Below, in pieces: positions 36,864-46,012 of a DNA stretch of 64,000 nt; within the stretch, counting starts at the first letter, position 1; each line of letters starts with the position of its first letter. The stretch is from NCBI RefSeq assembly GCF_009734385.1, contig NZ_CP046452.1, positions 2,356,001-2,420,000 on the forward strand, written 5' to 3'. Source of the DNA: Corynebacterium kalinowskii. Its GTDB lineage: Bacteria; Actinomycetota; Actinomycetes; Mycobacteriales; Mycobacteriaceae. The position numbers were made by a program, and so were the translations under genes. Below the pieces are notes generated by a model. That model did not search any database and was not told the DNA's origin. It saw nothing but the letters and a program-made list of their open reading frames with translations.

Positions 36864-36895
36864 TGGCACACTATTGAGTTCTCAAACAACACACG
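36864..36895 (-). promoter_or_regulatory. boxA-like antitermination element in the rRNA leader
   Basis: The minus strand has TTGTTTGAGAACTCAATAGT followed by GTGCCAAG, the conserved leader motif of actinobacterial rrn operons (family knowledge). Its counterpart recurs before 23S. The rest of 36628-37065 is an AT-rich leader with no gene. Confidence 0.65.
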
Positions 36896-37015
36896 CACAA
36901 CCAACCCCCAGCCCCAAAAGACTGAAAGAAAAAGAAGGCTTGTAATACCAGCGACTCGTTTTCCTACCGCCACACACTCAAAAGCGGGGCGTTGTCGGTC
37001 ACGCTGACCCACATA

Positions 37016-37044
37016 AAGTTACACACCCCCAACCCACAACACAA
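37016..37044 (-). promoter_or_regulatory. Candidate rrn promoter
   Basis: On the minus strand TTGTGT (37039-37044) and TAACTT (37016-37021) are 17 bases apart, about 390 bases ahead of mature 16S. Other rrn promoters may exist in the 440-base leader; this is the best pair I could find. Confidence 0.4.
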
Positions 37045-37065
37045 ACCCGCAGGTAAATAGCGGTT

Positions 37066-38097
37066 TTATAGGGTTACATTAGTTGCGCTTCCGAACGATT
37101 CACGCAGTCCGCTGGAACCGAACACTCCAGTCCTTGCACGCCGTGGCGCATAGATGAACAGAACAAACAGCCAGATCACGAGCACGACACTTAGCTGAGC
37201 GATGCAGAGCGCGAGACTGTCCATAATCACGCTTGAAGAGATCATCACAGCAATCACTCCCACAAAGACGATGACAGGCGTGGCGATGCCGAGCTTTCGA
37301 AACGCTCCAATGAACAATGCCACCTGCATAGTGAGGCTCATAGTCAGCAACGGCAACAGCTGGTGCCATTCCAATCGCTCCACTGCCCAATAAGCCATTG
37401 CCATTGTGCCGAGTGCGTAAAGCGCCACCATGGAAAGAGTTACCCACCGAAGATCTCGGACTACGCAGGTTGCGGACCGCCCGTAGATTCGTGAAACCGA
37501 GAGCTGGTTTTTCACCAACACAACCATGCCGGCGAGCATCGGCCAATAGGCTCCCATCATCGCTGGCATGATGCTTTCCACATCACCGTGCCCGCGTCGG
37601 ATAATCATCGGGTAAATGAGCAACATGCCGACAATCACCGCAATCCACATCATTAGTGGTCGGATAAGGATGTCGAAGCGAATTCCTCGCACTGCATCTG
37701 TGGCAAAGATGAAGGGTTGCTTTGCTCCGAAGCTCTCCTCCGGGCGTCGAAAAGCCTGCACGCTGAGTCCAATCACCGTTCCGACCGCGCAAAACACTGC
37801 GTTCCGCGAACCGTTGATCAGCGCGCCAGGCACAAGACTCAGGGTGATTATCGCGCCGATGAGCGCTGCCACCACGAAGCGAATTTGTCTAGTTGTACGC
37901 CGGGACAGGCCATAGAGCCGGAACCGGTTGGGATCGGCAGTGTAAAGGCCCACTATCACCGCGGTGCCAACGAGTCCCGCGAAGGCTATCGGTAAGCCGA
38001 GTTCTAGGTTGAGAAACGGGAGGTAGAGAGCCATGAGGGTGACCCAGAATAGTCGGCGCCAATCAAGGATCAGCGAGGCAATGTTTCGCGCGGTCAT
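37066..38097 (-). CDS. ABC transporter permease of a GntR-controlled exporter
   Basis: 343 residues with about 8-10 hydrophobic segments and short loops; no family motif beyond the membrane pattern. Basic clusters near the N-terminus (LDWRRLFW) and after the early spans (RLYGLSRRTTRQIR) are cytoplasmic by the positive-inside rule. It is the third gene of an operon GntR-ATPase-permease with 4-base overlaps at each junction. This arrangement matches YtrA-type GntR operons, which encode ABC exporters induced by cell-wall-active compounds or other stress. The substrate is unknown. The gene ends only about 20 bases from the candidate rrn promoter region, in the same direction. Confidence 0.82.
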   Translation of the reverse strand: MTARNIASLILDWRRLFWVTLMALYLPFLNLELGLPIAFAGLVGTAVIVGLYTADPNRFRLYGLSRRTTRQIRFVVAALIGAIITLSLVPGALINGSRNAVFCAVGTVIGLSVQAFRRPEESFGAKQPFIFATDAVRGIRFDILIRPLMMWIAVIVGMLLIYPMIIRRGHGDVESIMPAMMGAYWPMLAGMVVLVKNQLSVSRIYGRSATCVVRDLRWVTLSMVALYALGTMAMAYWAVERLEWHQLLPLLTMSLTMQVALFIGAFRKLGIATPVIVFVGVIAVMISSSVIMDSLALCIAQLSVVLVIWLFVLFIYAPRRARTGVFGSSGLRESFGSATNVTL

Positions 38098-38936
38098 CGC
38101 AATGCCTCCTGTAGCGCCAATACTGCGGTTTCTAGATCCACGGCGGAGACGCGGACGTGCGGTTCAGTTGGCACGTTAATTCCTACCCGAGTATCAATGA
38201 TGAATTTGGTTGTGCCACCAACGGTTTCCTGGGCCAGCACCGGAACATCCCAGCTGGCTAGGGTCTCAGCCGGGCCAGTTATCTCAAGGATCTGATTGGT
38301 CAGCGTCTCCACATCAGAGGAAAGGTGCACGCTGCCGTCACTGATCAAATGCACCGAGTCGAGCACGCGTGCACTTTCATTGATGTGGTGGGTGGAGAGC
38401 AGGATAGTGCGAGGCTGTTCCTCCTGTTCGTCCAAGAGAATGCGGTAAAGCAGTTCTCTGCGCTGGGCGTCGATGCCCAAGTAGGGCTCGTCGAGGAGCG
38501 TGAACGGGCAGCGTGCCGCAAGGGCAAACACCACGGCGACCGCAGACTTTTGGCCCAGCGAAAGTTTGCCGAAAGGCGTGTCCGCCGAAACTTCAAAGCG
38601 ATCCAGGAGCGCAAGCGCATGGTCAAGATCGTATGTCTGCCAGCGCTTAGCCCCTAGCGCAAAAATCTTCTTCGCCTTCCAATTGATGGGAAACACCATG
38701 TCCGCTCCGGAAAACACGATGCGATCCATCGCGCTTTCATTGTCAAACGGGTCCGTGCCGAATACCGAAAGCTCGCCACCATGCGGAAGTTGCCCAGCGA
38801 GCACACGCATCAGCGTGGTTTTGCCCGAGCCGTTCGGCCCGATCAGGCCGTGAATAAGGTCAGGGGCCAGCTCCAGGTTCAGGCCGGTTATGACGGGTTC
38901 CTTGTACTGCGCGGAGAGATTGCGGGCGATAATCAT
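38094..38936 (-). CDS. ABC transporter ATP-binding protein
   Basis: 280 residues. Walker A is LIGPNGSGKTTLMRVLAGQL and Walker B is CPFTLLDEPYLGIDAQRRE. The signature is degenerate (GKLSLGQKSAVAVVFALA, usually LSGGQ), and the switch His lies in TILLSTHHINESARVLDSVHLI. The C-terminal 80 residues form an extra domain, as in YtrB-type exporters. It drives the permease encoded downstream. It overlaps both neighbours by 4 bases (ATGA), so all three proteins are translated together. Confidence 0.92.
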   Translation of the reverse strand: MIIARNLSAQYKEPVITGLNLELAPDLIHGLIGPNGSGKTTLMRVLAGQLPHGGELSVFGTDPFDNESAMDRIVFSGADMVFPINWKAKKIFALGAKRWQTYDLDHALALLDRFEVSADTPFGKLSLGQKSAVAVVFALAARCPFTLLDEPYLGIDAQRRELLYRILLDEQEEQPRTILLSTHHINESARVLDSVHLISDGSVHLSSDVETLTNQILEITGPAETLASWDVPVLAQETVGGTTKFIIDTRVGINVPTEPHVRVSAVDLETAVLALQEALR

Positions 38937-39316
38937 GGCTGCTCCTTGTATAGGCCGCGGCTTTCCGCGACCCGATCTAGTAGGTCGTGTACATCTGCGC
39001 GGTGCATGCCTAGTTTCACGGCTTCATCCACGAGTGGCGCCAAGTAGTCAGCTGCAAAGGCTTCTCGACGCCGTTGCACGATGAGCATTGGCGCACCTGC
39101 GGTGACAAACATGCCAATCCCCCTCCGCTTCTCCAGCACGCCACTTTCCACTAGTAGGGCCAGCCCTTTGCGTGCGGTAGCCGGGTTAATGCGGTGGAAG
39201 GCTGCAAGTTCATTGGTGGAGGGCGCTCGGTCACCGACTGCGAGCGATCCCTCCACGATGGAGTCTTCGATCAGGTCTGCGATCTGACGAAAGAGTGGCG
39301 CGGTCGACTCGTCCAC
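38933..39316 (-). CDS. GntR-family (YtrA subfamily) transcriptional regulator
   Basis: 127 residues. The winged HTH is at the N-terminus: PLFRQIADLIEDSIVEGSLAVGDRAPSTNELAAFHRINPATARKGLALLVESGVLEKRRGIGMFV. The short C-terminal helical part lacks a FadR- or HutC-type ligand domain, which is the YtrA arrangement. It heads the operon with the ABC ATPase and permease and most likely represses it. A TTAGTTGGTTACTTATGTAACTAA stretch at about 39331-39354 contains an imperfect GTTAC/GTAAC palindrome and is a candidate operator. Confidence 0.92.
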   Translation of the reverse strand: MDESTAPLFRQIADLIEDSIVEGSLAVGDRAPSTNELAAFHRINPATARKGLALLVESGVLEKRRGIGMFVTAGAPMLIVQRRREAFAADYLAPLVDEAVKLGMHRADVHDLLDRVAESRGLYKEQP

Positions 39317-39333
39317 AGCCCCTCCTAGCTATT

Positions 39334-39356
39334 TAGTTGGTTACTTATGTAACTAA
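39334..39356. promoter_or_regulatory. Candidate GntR operator (TTAGTTGGTTAC/GTAACTAA)
   Basis: TTAGTT and AACTAA, with inner GTTAC and GTAAC, form an imperfect palindrome about 20 bases upstream of the GntR start. YtrA-type regulators bind such palindromes (family knowledge); its use here is inferred. Confidence 0.45.
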
Positions 39357-39406
39357 CCATACCACCACCAGAAATCGATGGCAATGGCGACAAATGGGGC
39401 CGATGG

Positions 39407-39455
39407 GCGTCGAAAAGCTGCAGGCCAGGGCATTATGAAACAAAATTTTCGACGC
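39407..39455. repeat. 10-bp inverted repeat GCGTCGAAAA ... TTTTCGACGC
   Basis: The arms at 39407-39416 and 39446-39455 are exact reverse complements with a 29-base spacer. The left arm belongs to the dispersed CTTWTCGACGCC motif. It lies in the 209-base gap between the GntR and NYN genes. Confidence 0.5.
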
Positions 39456-39525
39456 AGCAGGGGGTAATAGGGCATGCTGGTTATACATAACTTAGATACA
39501 AAACAATGAACGGAAATTAGGAGCC

Positions 39526-40758
39526 ATGCTTGAACGAACAATGGTCTTTGTGGACACGTCTTACCTGCTCGCGAGCTTTTACAACTCGTGGGAAACAGGA
39601 GCACGCGCACAATTAGAAATTGACCTACCCGAGGTCGTAGCCGTCCTCGGAACCATGATCGAAAACCAAATTAAGCAGCCCATCCACCGCCAGTTTTGGT
39701 ACGACGGCATCCCAGACACCGGCCCCCACCGATACCAACGCGCCCTGCGCACCTGTGATGGCGTACAGCTTCGGGCTGGTCAGCTGATTGAGTGGGGCGA
39801 GCGCCGTACCCAAAAAGCGGTAGATACTCGCCTCGTTGCCGACCTCGTCCTCGCCGGTGTCCGTGGCACCTGCTCCGACATCGTGCTGGTCTCCGGCGAT
39901 GCCGACATGATCCCGGGTGTCCAGGAAGCGGTCAACGCCGGCGTACGCGTTCATTTGTACGGCTTCGGCTGGGACTCTATGTCCTCCGCACTGCGTCACG
40001 CCTGTGACTCGACCACCATCTTTGACCCGCGTGAAGACTTCGCCGACTGCATGCAGCTCCAGGTACTCGAGGGCCCACTGCCACCAGTTGTGCGCACGAA
40101 ACCCATCGGGGACGCCGAGCCTATCGACGTCGATGGCACCACCAACTTTGGCGACGTGAAACCGCACTTCCCTGCACGGCCAGGGGAACCCAGTGTGGAA
40201 AAGCCACGCGAGACCGACGACGATTGCCTGTCCGAAGGCGAACGCGATGAACTTGCTCAGGACCCAGCACCTGCGCAGCCTTCAACCCCGTCGCCCGCGC
40301 TGCTCGCCCAGCAAGCAGCAAAGACGACTACTGACGAGTCGCCTTCGGAGTCTTCTCCAGCAGAACCCGCTGAGGAGGAAGATTCCGCCAAGGAGGACCA
40401 GGAATCCCGCCCGATCCCGAGCCCATCGATGATGGCACCACGCCGCAAACTGCGTTCGAGGTACGTGCCCCTTCCTAATGAAGTGTGGGCATCGGCCGGA
40501 TTCCAAACCCCGTTTGAAGTCGGGCAACAGTACGCATCGTGGTGGTACGACAACGCCGCAACACTCGAGCAGCGCGACTCTGCGCATCTCTTCTCCGGCG
40601 GCGGACTGCCACCCGAGATCGATCGGCCGTTGTTGCAATTCGCCTGCGAAACCCTGCACGAGTACACCCTGACCGAGACCCAGCGCGTGAGCCTGCGCGA
40701 TGGTTTCCACTCCGGAATCCGTGGTGTGCTCATTAACCTCGGCCGTCGGACGGACTAG
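39526..40758 (+). CDS. NYN-domain (PIN-like) predicted ribonuclease
   Basis: 410 residues. The N-terminal 170 residues form a NYN/LabA domain: MVFVDTSYLL with the first metal Asp, a basic central part, TRLVADLVLAG with an acidic site, and DIVLVSGDADMIPGVQEAV with the further catalytic Asp residues. A long low-complexity linker rich in Pro, Glu, Ser and Ala (about 185-310) follows. The C-terminal 90 residues (LPNEVWASAGFQTPFEVGQQYASWWY onward) form a second conserved-looking domain of unknown role. NYN domains are metal-dependent nucleases that act on RNA. The ATG at 39526 has TTAGGAG 4-5 bases upstream. Monocistronic with a strong terminator. Confidence 0.88.
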   Translation: MLERTMVFVDTSYLLASFYNSWETGARAQLEIDLPEVVAVLGTMIENQIKQPIHRQFWYDGIPDTGPHRYQRALRTCDGVQLRAGQLIEWGERRTQKAVDTRLVADLVLAGVRGTCSDIVLVSGDADMIPGVQEAVNAGVRVHLYGFGWDSMSSALRHACDSTTIFDPREDFADCMQLQVLEGPLPPVVRTKPIGDAEPIDVDGTTNFGDVKPHFPARPGEPSVEKPRETDDDCLSEGERDELAQDPAPAQPSTPSPALLAQQAAKTTTDESPSESSPAEPAEEEDSAKEDQESRPIPSPSMMAPRRKLRSRYVPLPNEVWASAGFQTPFEVGQQYASWWYDNAATLEQRDSAHLFSGGGLPPEIDRPLLQFACETLHEYTLTETQRVSLRDGFHSGIRGVLINLGRRTD

Positions 40759-40796
40759 CTGTTAGCGCCCAGTTCAGGCCAGAGATACGAAAGTAA

Positions 40797-40830
40797 AGAG
40801 AGGCGGAGCCCATGTGGCCCCGCCTCTCTT
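40797..40830. terminator. Bidirectional intrinsic terminator
   Basis: AGAGAGGCGG pairs with CCGCCTCTCT, with an inner GCCC/GGCC extension, between the convergent NYN and PspA-like genes. A T-rich stretch follows on both sides. Confidence 0.85.
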
Positions 40831-40859
40831 CTTGTTCGCAGCCTCCCAGCCGCTGATTC

Positions 40860-41693
40860 CTACTTTTCCGAAGACTTCTCAGTCGACTCTTCAGCAGGCT
40901 TTTCAGCGTCGGCTTCCGCACCCTGCTCTTCAGCAGCGGATTCGTCAGAAGGGGCAGCCTCGAGCTCCTTATCGGCCTTCATGGAGGCGCGAATCTCGTC
41001 GAGGCGTGCGTTGGCCTTGAGGTCGACGCCCGCAGACTGAATCTCTGCCATACGGTCGCCCACGGTGGACTCCACGAGCTCCTGAGCGCCCAACGCGTTG
41101 GCGTAGCGACGTTCAATCTTCGCTCGAACATCATCGAGAGTTGGCACGGAGTCATCCTTGCCAAACTGGTTGATGGAATCCATGGACTCGGAAACCTTTT
41201 CCTGCATGGATGCCTGGTCCGCCTGCGCGCGGAGCTGGTCGATCTGGGCCATCTGCTCCTGCAGTCGCAGCTCAGATTCCTTCTGCTGCTTCTTCGCCTG
41301 CTCAGCTGCGGCAGCTCCCTGGGTGTGCATTGCCTTCGTCTGCTCAATCTGCTGCTCCACAGCAACAAGCTGGGAGGCAAAGATTTCTGCAGTGGTGGTG
41401 AACTCCGCGGCCTTGGAGGCGTCGCCGTCGGCGGAGGCTTTGTCTGCGGCGAGGATGGCTTGGCGAGCCTTGTCTTGCAGGGAGGTCTGTTCCTTGACCA
41501 GGCGATCGAGCTGCATTTCCAGCTGGCGCTGATTTCCGATGACGGCTGCCGCCTGTTCGGTAATCTTGCGGTGCTGCCCCTTGGCGGCTTCCACTGCCTG
41601 CTGGATCTGCACCTTTGGATCGGCGTTTTCGTCGATCTTTGCATCCAGGGATGCGGTCAGGTACTTCCAGCCCTTGCTAAACGGATTCGCCAT
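40860..41693 (-). CDS. pspA: PspA/IM30 family protein
   Basis: 277 residues, almost entirely alpha-helical with long coiled coils (about 25-200, rich in Gln, Ala, Lys and Glu). The N-terminus MANPFSKGWKYLTASLDAKID and the following NADPKVQIQQAVEAAKGQHRKI follow the PspA/Vipp1 pattern. The last 40 residues are an acidic Ala/Glu/Ser tail. PspA proteins bind stressed membranes and assemble into ESCRT-III-like rods to maintain them. No PspF or PspB/C partner is nearby. Monocistronic by position. Confidence 0.9.
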   Translation of the reverse strand: MANPFSKGWKYLTASLDAKIDENADPKVQIQQAVEAAKGQHRKITEQAAAVIGNQRQLEMQLDRLVKEQTSLQDKARQAILAADKASADGDASKAAEFTTTAEIFASQLVAVEQQIEQTKAMHTQGAAAAEQAKKQQKESELRLQEQMAQIDQLRAQADQASMQEKVSESMDSINQFGKDDSVPTLDDVRAKIERRYANALGAQELVESTVGDRMAEIQSAGVDLKANARLDEIRASMKADKELEAAPSDESAAEEQGAEADAEKPAEESTEKSSEK

Positions 41694-41800
41694 GGTGGGT
41701 CAACTCTTTCCTGGTCAGTTGGATAAGCTTCCCACCATTCTAGTGTTTGAGCATGGGGGACGCTGCCCGGGAGGGCAGGTCTTTGGTATCGAATAGGTAA

Positions 41801-42175
41801 CTACTCGCCCTGAGCTGCGTTCTGCTCAGCCACCTGACGGCGCACATCTTCCATGTCGAGTCCCTTGATTTGGGTGACCAGGTCCTCAAGCGCGTTGGCT
41901 GGGAGGACGCCGGCCTGACGGAAGACCATGATGCCGTCGCGGAAAGCCATCAGGGTTGGGATGGACTGGATCTGCAGTGCTGCAGAGATGCCCTGGTTAG
42001 CATCGGTATCTACCTTGGCGAATACCGCGTCGGTGTGATTCTCCGAGACCTTTTCAAAGATTGGAGCGAACTGACGGCATGGGCCGCACCAGGATGCCCA
42101 GAAGTCAACGAGGACGATGCCGCCATCGGTAACAGTCTTCTCGAAGTCGGTCTCGGTAATGTTTACGGTTGCCAT
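41801..42175 (-). CDS. trxA: Thioredoxin
   Basis: 124 residues. The active site VDFWASWCGPCRQFAPIFEKV has the CGPC dithiol (Cys30 and Cys33), and the cis-Pro loop is SIPTLMAFRDG. A C-terminal extension of about 20 residues (KGLDMEDVRRQVAEQNAAQGE) goes beyond the usual 105-residue fold. It reduces disulfides in cytoplasmic proteins. The ATG at 42175 has AAGGAG 7 bases upstream; the frame open to 42337 lacks support. It is divergent from the copper module, with 184 bases between the genes. Confidence 0.95.
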   Translation of the reverse strand: MATVNITETDFEKTVTDGGIVLVDFWASWCGPCRQFAPIFEKVSENHTDAVFAKVDTDANQGISAALQIQSIPTLMAFRDGIMVFRQAGVLPANALEDLVTQIKGLDMEDVRRQVAEQNAAQGE

Positions 42176-42359
42176 TGCTAGTCTCCTTGACTCATCGGTG
42201 GGTGTTCTAGCTGGTTCAACCCTAACGCCTCCCAGGATATTCCCGCAGGCCGCCCTGTGACTAGTGCCACGTTTACTTTTTATCGCTTCCTGGGCTATTA
42301 ATGTCTCATACAGATGTATGAATATTAATGCTGCCATTGTCGAAAGGGCTTGAGTTTCA

Positions 42360-42563
42360 GTGACGAAAAACTACCAGATCGAGGGAATGACCTGCGAGCA
42401 CTGCGTGAAGGCAGTGGAAGCCGAGGTAAACGAGGTTCCCGGCACCCAGGGCGTTGACATCGATCTTGCCTCTGGCCGCATGTCCGTGCACGGCGAAGAC
42501 TTCTCTGATGACGCCATCGTCGAAGCCGTCATCGAAGCTGGCTACAAGGTCATCGAGCAGTAA
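42360..42563 (+). CDS. copZ: CopZ-type copper chaperone
   Basis: 67 residues, a single heavy-metal-associated domain. The metal motif GMTCEHCVKAV gives MTCxxC with Cys12 and Cys15, and the C-terminal VIEAGYKVIEQ is normal. It carries Cu(I) to the P-type ATPase encoded 68 bases downstream. The start is a GTG at 42360; GGGCTTGAG lies upstream. An intrinsic terminator follows directly, so copA depends mainly on its own promoter. Confidence 0.95.
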   Translation: MTKNYQIEGMTCEHCVKAVEAEVNEVPGTQGVDIDLASGRMSVHGEDFSDDAIVEAVIEAGYKVIEQ

Positions 42564-42570
42564 GTGACAT

Positions 42571-42594
42571 GGGGGCCGTGAGGCCCCTTTTTTT
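42571..42594 (+). terminator. Intrinsic terminator after copZ
   Basis: GGGGCC-GTGA-GGCCCC followed by seven T residues. Confidence 0.93.
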
Positions 42595-42596
42595 GC

Positions 42597-42625
42597 TTGC
42601 ACCTGATACCCCCTAGGGGTATGTT
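42597..42625 (+). promoter_or_regulatory. copA promoter with CsoR-type operator in the spacer
   Basis: TTGCAC (42597-42602), 17 bases, then TATGTT (42620-42625). The pseudo-palindrome ATACCCCCTAGGGGTAT (42606-42622), typical of CsoR-family copper repressors, fills the spacer. The -10 box ends 6 bases before the copA ATG, so the transcript is predicted to be leaderless. No csoR gene is in this window. Confidence 0.8.
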
Positions 42626-42631
42626 GGGGAT

Positions 42632-44758
42632 ATGTCTACCACTCATATTGACCTCGGCGTCACCGGTATGACCTGCACCTCTTGCTCCTCCCGCGTGGAG
42701 CGCAAGCTCAACAAGGTGGAGGGCGTAGCGGCGACCGTCAACTTCGCCACCGAGACCGCCAGCGTCACCTACGATCCTGCGCTTATCGACGCCACCGGCC
42801 TCATCGCAGTCATCGAAAAGACTGGGTACGGCGCTGTTCCCGTGGAGCAAGAGCAGGACGTCGATAAGCATGCGTCACTGGGACGTCGGCTTGTGGTGTC
42901 CGCGCTGCTTGCCACGCCGGTGATGCTGCTGTCGATGATCCCGGCGCTGCAGTTCGACTACTGGCAGTGGGTAGCCCTCGCTTTGGCCACTCCGGTGTAC
43001 TTGTGGGGCGGTTGGCCATTCCACCGCGCCGCCGTGGTGAACCTCAAACATGGCGCGTTCACCATGGACACGCTGATCTCACTAGGCACCACCGCCGCGT
43101 ACCTCTGGTCCCTCGTTGCCCTGTTCTTCGGCGGCGCGGGCGAGGTCGGCATGAAGATGCATATGAGCTTCACCGCGCACTCCGGGCACGGTCTTTACCT
43201 CGAAACCGCGTCGATGGTGATCGTGTTTCTGCTGCTGGGACGCTGGTTTGAGGAGCGCGCCAAGGGCCGGTCTTCCGCCGCACTGAAGGCGCTGCTCGAC
43301 CTGGGCGCCAAGGATGCGCACGTGCTTCGCGACGGCATCGAAGTCACCATTCCCATCGCGCAGCTGCGCGTCGGGGACCGGTTTATCGTCCGACCGGGCG
43401 AGAAGATCGCGACTGACGGTCGCGTACTCGAGGGCCACTCCGCGGTTGATAACTCGATGTTGACCGGCGAGTCGGTGCCTGTGGAAGTAGCTCCTGGCGA
43501 CCTCGTGACCGGCGCATCGCTGAACAGCTCTGGTCGGCTATTGATCGAGGCCACGCGCGTGGGCGAAGACACCACTTTGGCGGCTATGGGCCGACTCGTC
43601 ACTGAAGCGCAGGCAAAGAAGGCACCTGTCCAGCGGACGGTCGACAAGATCTCCCAAGTGTTCGTGCCGGTTGTGATTGTCACGGCAATCATCACCTTGG
43701 CAGTGCATCTACTAATGGGAAACGCCGTCACCGATGCGTTTTCCGCCGCAGTGGCTGTGCTCATCATCGCTTGCCCATGCGCCCTAGGGTTGGCCACTCC
43801 GACCGCCCTATTGGTTGGTACGGGTCGTGGCGCGCAGCTCGGCCTGCTGATCAAGGGCCCTGAGGTGCTGGAGGCCACTAGACAGGTGCAGGCCATCATC
43901 TTTGACAAGACCGGCACCCTGACCACCGGAAACATGAAGGTCACTAGCGTGTCAGGCCCCAACGACACCCTTGCGCTGGCCGCCGCTGTCGAGCAAGGTT
44001 CCGAGCATCCCATTGCCAAGGCGATCGTCGCTGCGACCACGGATATCCCAGAGGCGAGCGACTTCCGCGCTGAAACTGGCCAGGGCATCTCGGCTACCGT
44101 CGCCGGTCAGCGAGTGTGGGTGGGCCGACCGAATGAGACCGTCAACGCCCCGGATGGATCCACCCCCGTCGCGGTGCGAGTCAATGACCAGGACTACGGC
44201 TTCGTGGTCGTCCAGGACACCCCGAAGCCGGAGGCCGCTGAGGCAGTCGCACACATCAAACAGCTGGGCATCGAGCCATGGCTGGTCACCGGCGATAACG
44301 AGGGCGCGGCGAAGGACGTCGCAAAGCAGCTCGGCATCGACCACGTGGTCGCCGGAGTCATGCCCGCCGACAAGGTGGCGCGCGTTGCTGCACTGCAGGA
44401 ATCCGGCAAGAAGGTCGCGATGGTCGGCGATGGCATTAACGACGCCGCCGCTCTCGCCCAAGCCGACCTGGGACTAGCCATGGGCGCCGGCACCGACGTC
44501 GCGATTGAGGCCAGTGACATCACCATCATGAACAATGACCCCCGCAGCGCCGTCGATGCGATCCGGTTGTCCCGGTCAACCTTGCGAATCATCCATGGCA
44601 ACTTGTTCTGGGCGTTCGCCTACAACGTCGTGCTGATTCCAGTAGCTGCGATGGGACTGCTCAACCCCATGCTCGCTGGTGCTGCGATGGCCCTGAGCTC
44701 GGTGTTCGTTGTGACAAACTCCCTCCGACTCCGAGGTTTCAAAAGTAGCTTTCGCTAA
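42632..44758 (+). CDS. copA: Copper-exporting P1B-type ATPase
   Basis: 708 residues. One N-terminal heavy-metal domain ([12 protein letters not shown], Cys15 and Cys18), then eight spans. The transport motif CPC is at about 381-383 ([20 protein letters not shown]). The phosphatase motif TGES is at about 278, the phosphorylation site DKTGTLTTG starts at about 425, the nucleotide-site His-Pro lies in SEHPIAKAI, and the hinge is [20 protein letters not shown]. The set defines a Cu(I) exporter. ATG at 42632 is at the predicted transcription start. copZ lies just upstream. Confidence 0.96.
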   Translation: MSTTHIDLGVTGMTCTSCSSRVERKLNKVEGVAATVNFATETASVTYDPALIDATGLIAVIEKTGYGAVPVEQEQDVDKHASLGRRLVVSALLATPVMLLSMIPALQFDYWQWVALALATPVYLWGGWPFHRAAVVNLKHGAFTMDTLISLGTTAAYLWSLVALFFGGAGEVGMKMHMSFTAHSGHGLYLETASMVIVFLLLGRWFEERAKGRSSAALKALLDLGAKDAHVLRDGIEVTIPIAQLRVGDRFIVRPGEKIATDGRVLEGHSAVDNSMLTGESVPVEVAPGDLVTGASLNSSGRLLIEATRVGEDTTLAAMGRLVTEAQAKKAPVQRTVDKISQVFVPVVIVTAIITLAVHLLMGNAVTDAFSAAVAVLIIACPCALGLATPTALLVGTGRGAQLGLLIKGPEVLEATRQVQAIIFDKTGTLTTGNMKVTSVSGPNDTLALAAAVEQGSEHPIAKAIVAATTDIPEASDFRAETGQGISATVAGQRVWVGRPNETVNAPDGSTPVAVRVNDQDYGFVVVQDTPKPEAAEAVAHIKQLGIEPWLVTGDNEGAAKDVAKQLGIDHVVAGVMPADKVARVAALQESGKKVAMVGDGINDAAALAQADLGLAMGAGTDVAIEASDITIMNNDPRSAVDAIRLSRSTLRIIHGNLFWAFAYNVVLIPVAAMGLLNPMLAGAAMALSSVFVVTNSLRLRGFKSSFR

Positions 44759-44851
44759 GTCTGCATAGGCGGGTATTCCCAAAAGCCCGCCAGCGAGGTC
44801 TCCCACATGGTAAAGCTGTAATTCGGATCACATTTTACTTTGGGAGGCGCC

Positions 44852-46012
44852 ATGGATAAATGGCTCAGAATCGCCCTCGGCATGTTTATCATCGCCTTCG
44901 GTGCAAATAGCTACGCTCCGATGCTGCTCGCCTACAAGATGGAAGCGGGCTTGAGCGAATCAACCGTGACCTTCCTGCTGGCCGCCTACATCCTCGGCCT
45001 CGTGCCCGCGCTGCTCATCGGCGGCAAACTCTCCGACCGCGTTGGTCGCCGCGCCCTCATGCGCCCCGCCCTGGTCATCTCAGCACTGTCCTCGCTGATC
45101 ATCCTTGCCGGCGGATTCGGCCACACCTGGCTCATTGGCCTCGGCCGCTTCATCGGCGGCATCGCCATCGGTTTCGTGATGTCCTCCGGCGCAGCCTGGC
45201 TGCGCGAGATCTCCGACGCCCCTGCTGCCGTCAGCGCCAAACGCGCAACGCTGGCCAGCACCGGTGGCTTTTCCGGCGGTCCGCTGGTGGCAGGCCTGCT
45301 CGCGCAGTTTGCGCCCTTCCCACTGATCCTGCCGTGGGCCTTCCATGCCATCGCCACGGTCATTGTCGCTTTTCTGGTCTGGAATCTGCCCGAGGTGCCA
45401 GTCGCTGGAACCATCAAGGGCAGGATGCTACCCAGCATCGCGTTTAGCTCCCGTTTCCTGTGGTCCGTCGCAGCCTGGGCGCCCTGGGTGTTCGGCTGCG
45501 CGTCCACCGCCTTCGCCATTTTGGTTTCGCTCACCAACCAGCACTTCGAGCACAAAATCGCCTACGCAGGTGTCATCGCCTGCGTCACGATGGCCATTGG
45601 CATGCTCGTCCAACCGATCGTCCCGCGCCTGGGCAAAGGGTTTGTGCCACCGGCCGTCATCGGCATGGGTTTCGCGTTCCTCGGCATGGTCTTCAGCTAC
45701 ATCATCGTCCGCACCGACAACCCGATGTGGGTCGCCCCAGCAGTGCTCTGTCTGGGCACCGCCTACGGCATCATGATGGTTTCTGGCCTGCGGGAAGTCC
45801 AGCTCATGGCACCAGCCCACGAGCTCGGCTCCCTGATCGGCATCTACTACTCCATGACCTACTTGGGATTCTTCGTCCCGTTTGTGGTCTCGCTGTTCGC
45901 GCCACGCTTCGGCTACGACACCGTGTTCCTCATTGGCATGGCCGTCATCGCGCTGTCCGTCTACCCGGTGACCCGAGTGATTCGGAAATATGCACCGGAG
46001 ACGGAAAGCTAG
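44852..46012 (+). CDS. MFS transporter
   Basis: 386 residues with 12 predicted membrane spans. The loop 2-3 motif GGKLSDRVGRRALMRPALVISA is the major facilitator signature. It resembles drug-efflux-type 12-TM transporters; substrate cannot be assigned. The ATG at 44852 has GGGAGG 5 bases upstream; the frame open to 44840 would put the ribosome site inside the gene. It stands apart from copA by 93 bases with a weak GGCGGG/CCCGCC hairpin (44767-44792), and converges on the FAH gene with a 4-base overlap. Confidence 0.92.
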   Translation: MDKWLRIALGMFIIAFGANSYAPMLLAYKMEAGLSESTVTFLLAAYILGLVPALLIGGKLSDRVGRRALMRPALVISALSSLIILAGGFGHTWLIGLGRFIGGIAIGFVMSSGAAWLREISDAPAAVSAKRATLASTGGFSGGPLVAGLLAQFAPFPLILPWAFHAIATVIVAFLVWNLPEVPVAGTIKGRMLPSIAFSSRFLWSVAAWAPWVFGCASTAFAILVSLTNQHFEHKIAYAGVIACVTMAIGMLVQPIVPRLGKGFVPPAVIGMGFAFLGMVFSYIIVRTDNPMWVAPAVLCLGTAYGIMMVSGLREVQLMAPAHELGSLIGIYYSMTYLGFFVPFVVSLFAPRFGYDTVFLIGMAVIALSVYPVTRVIRKYAPETES

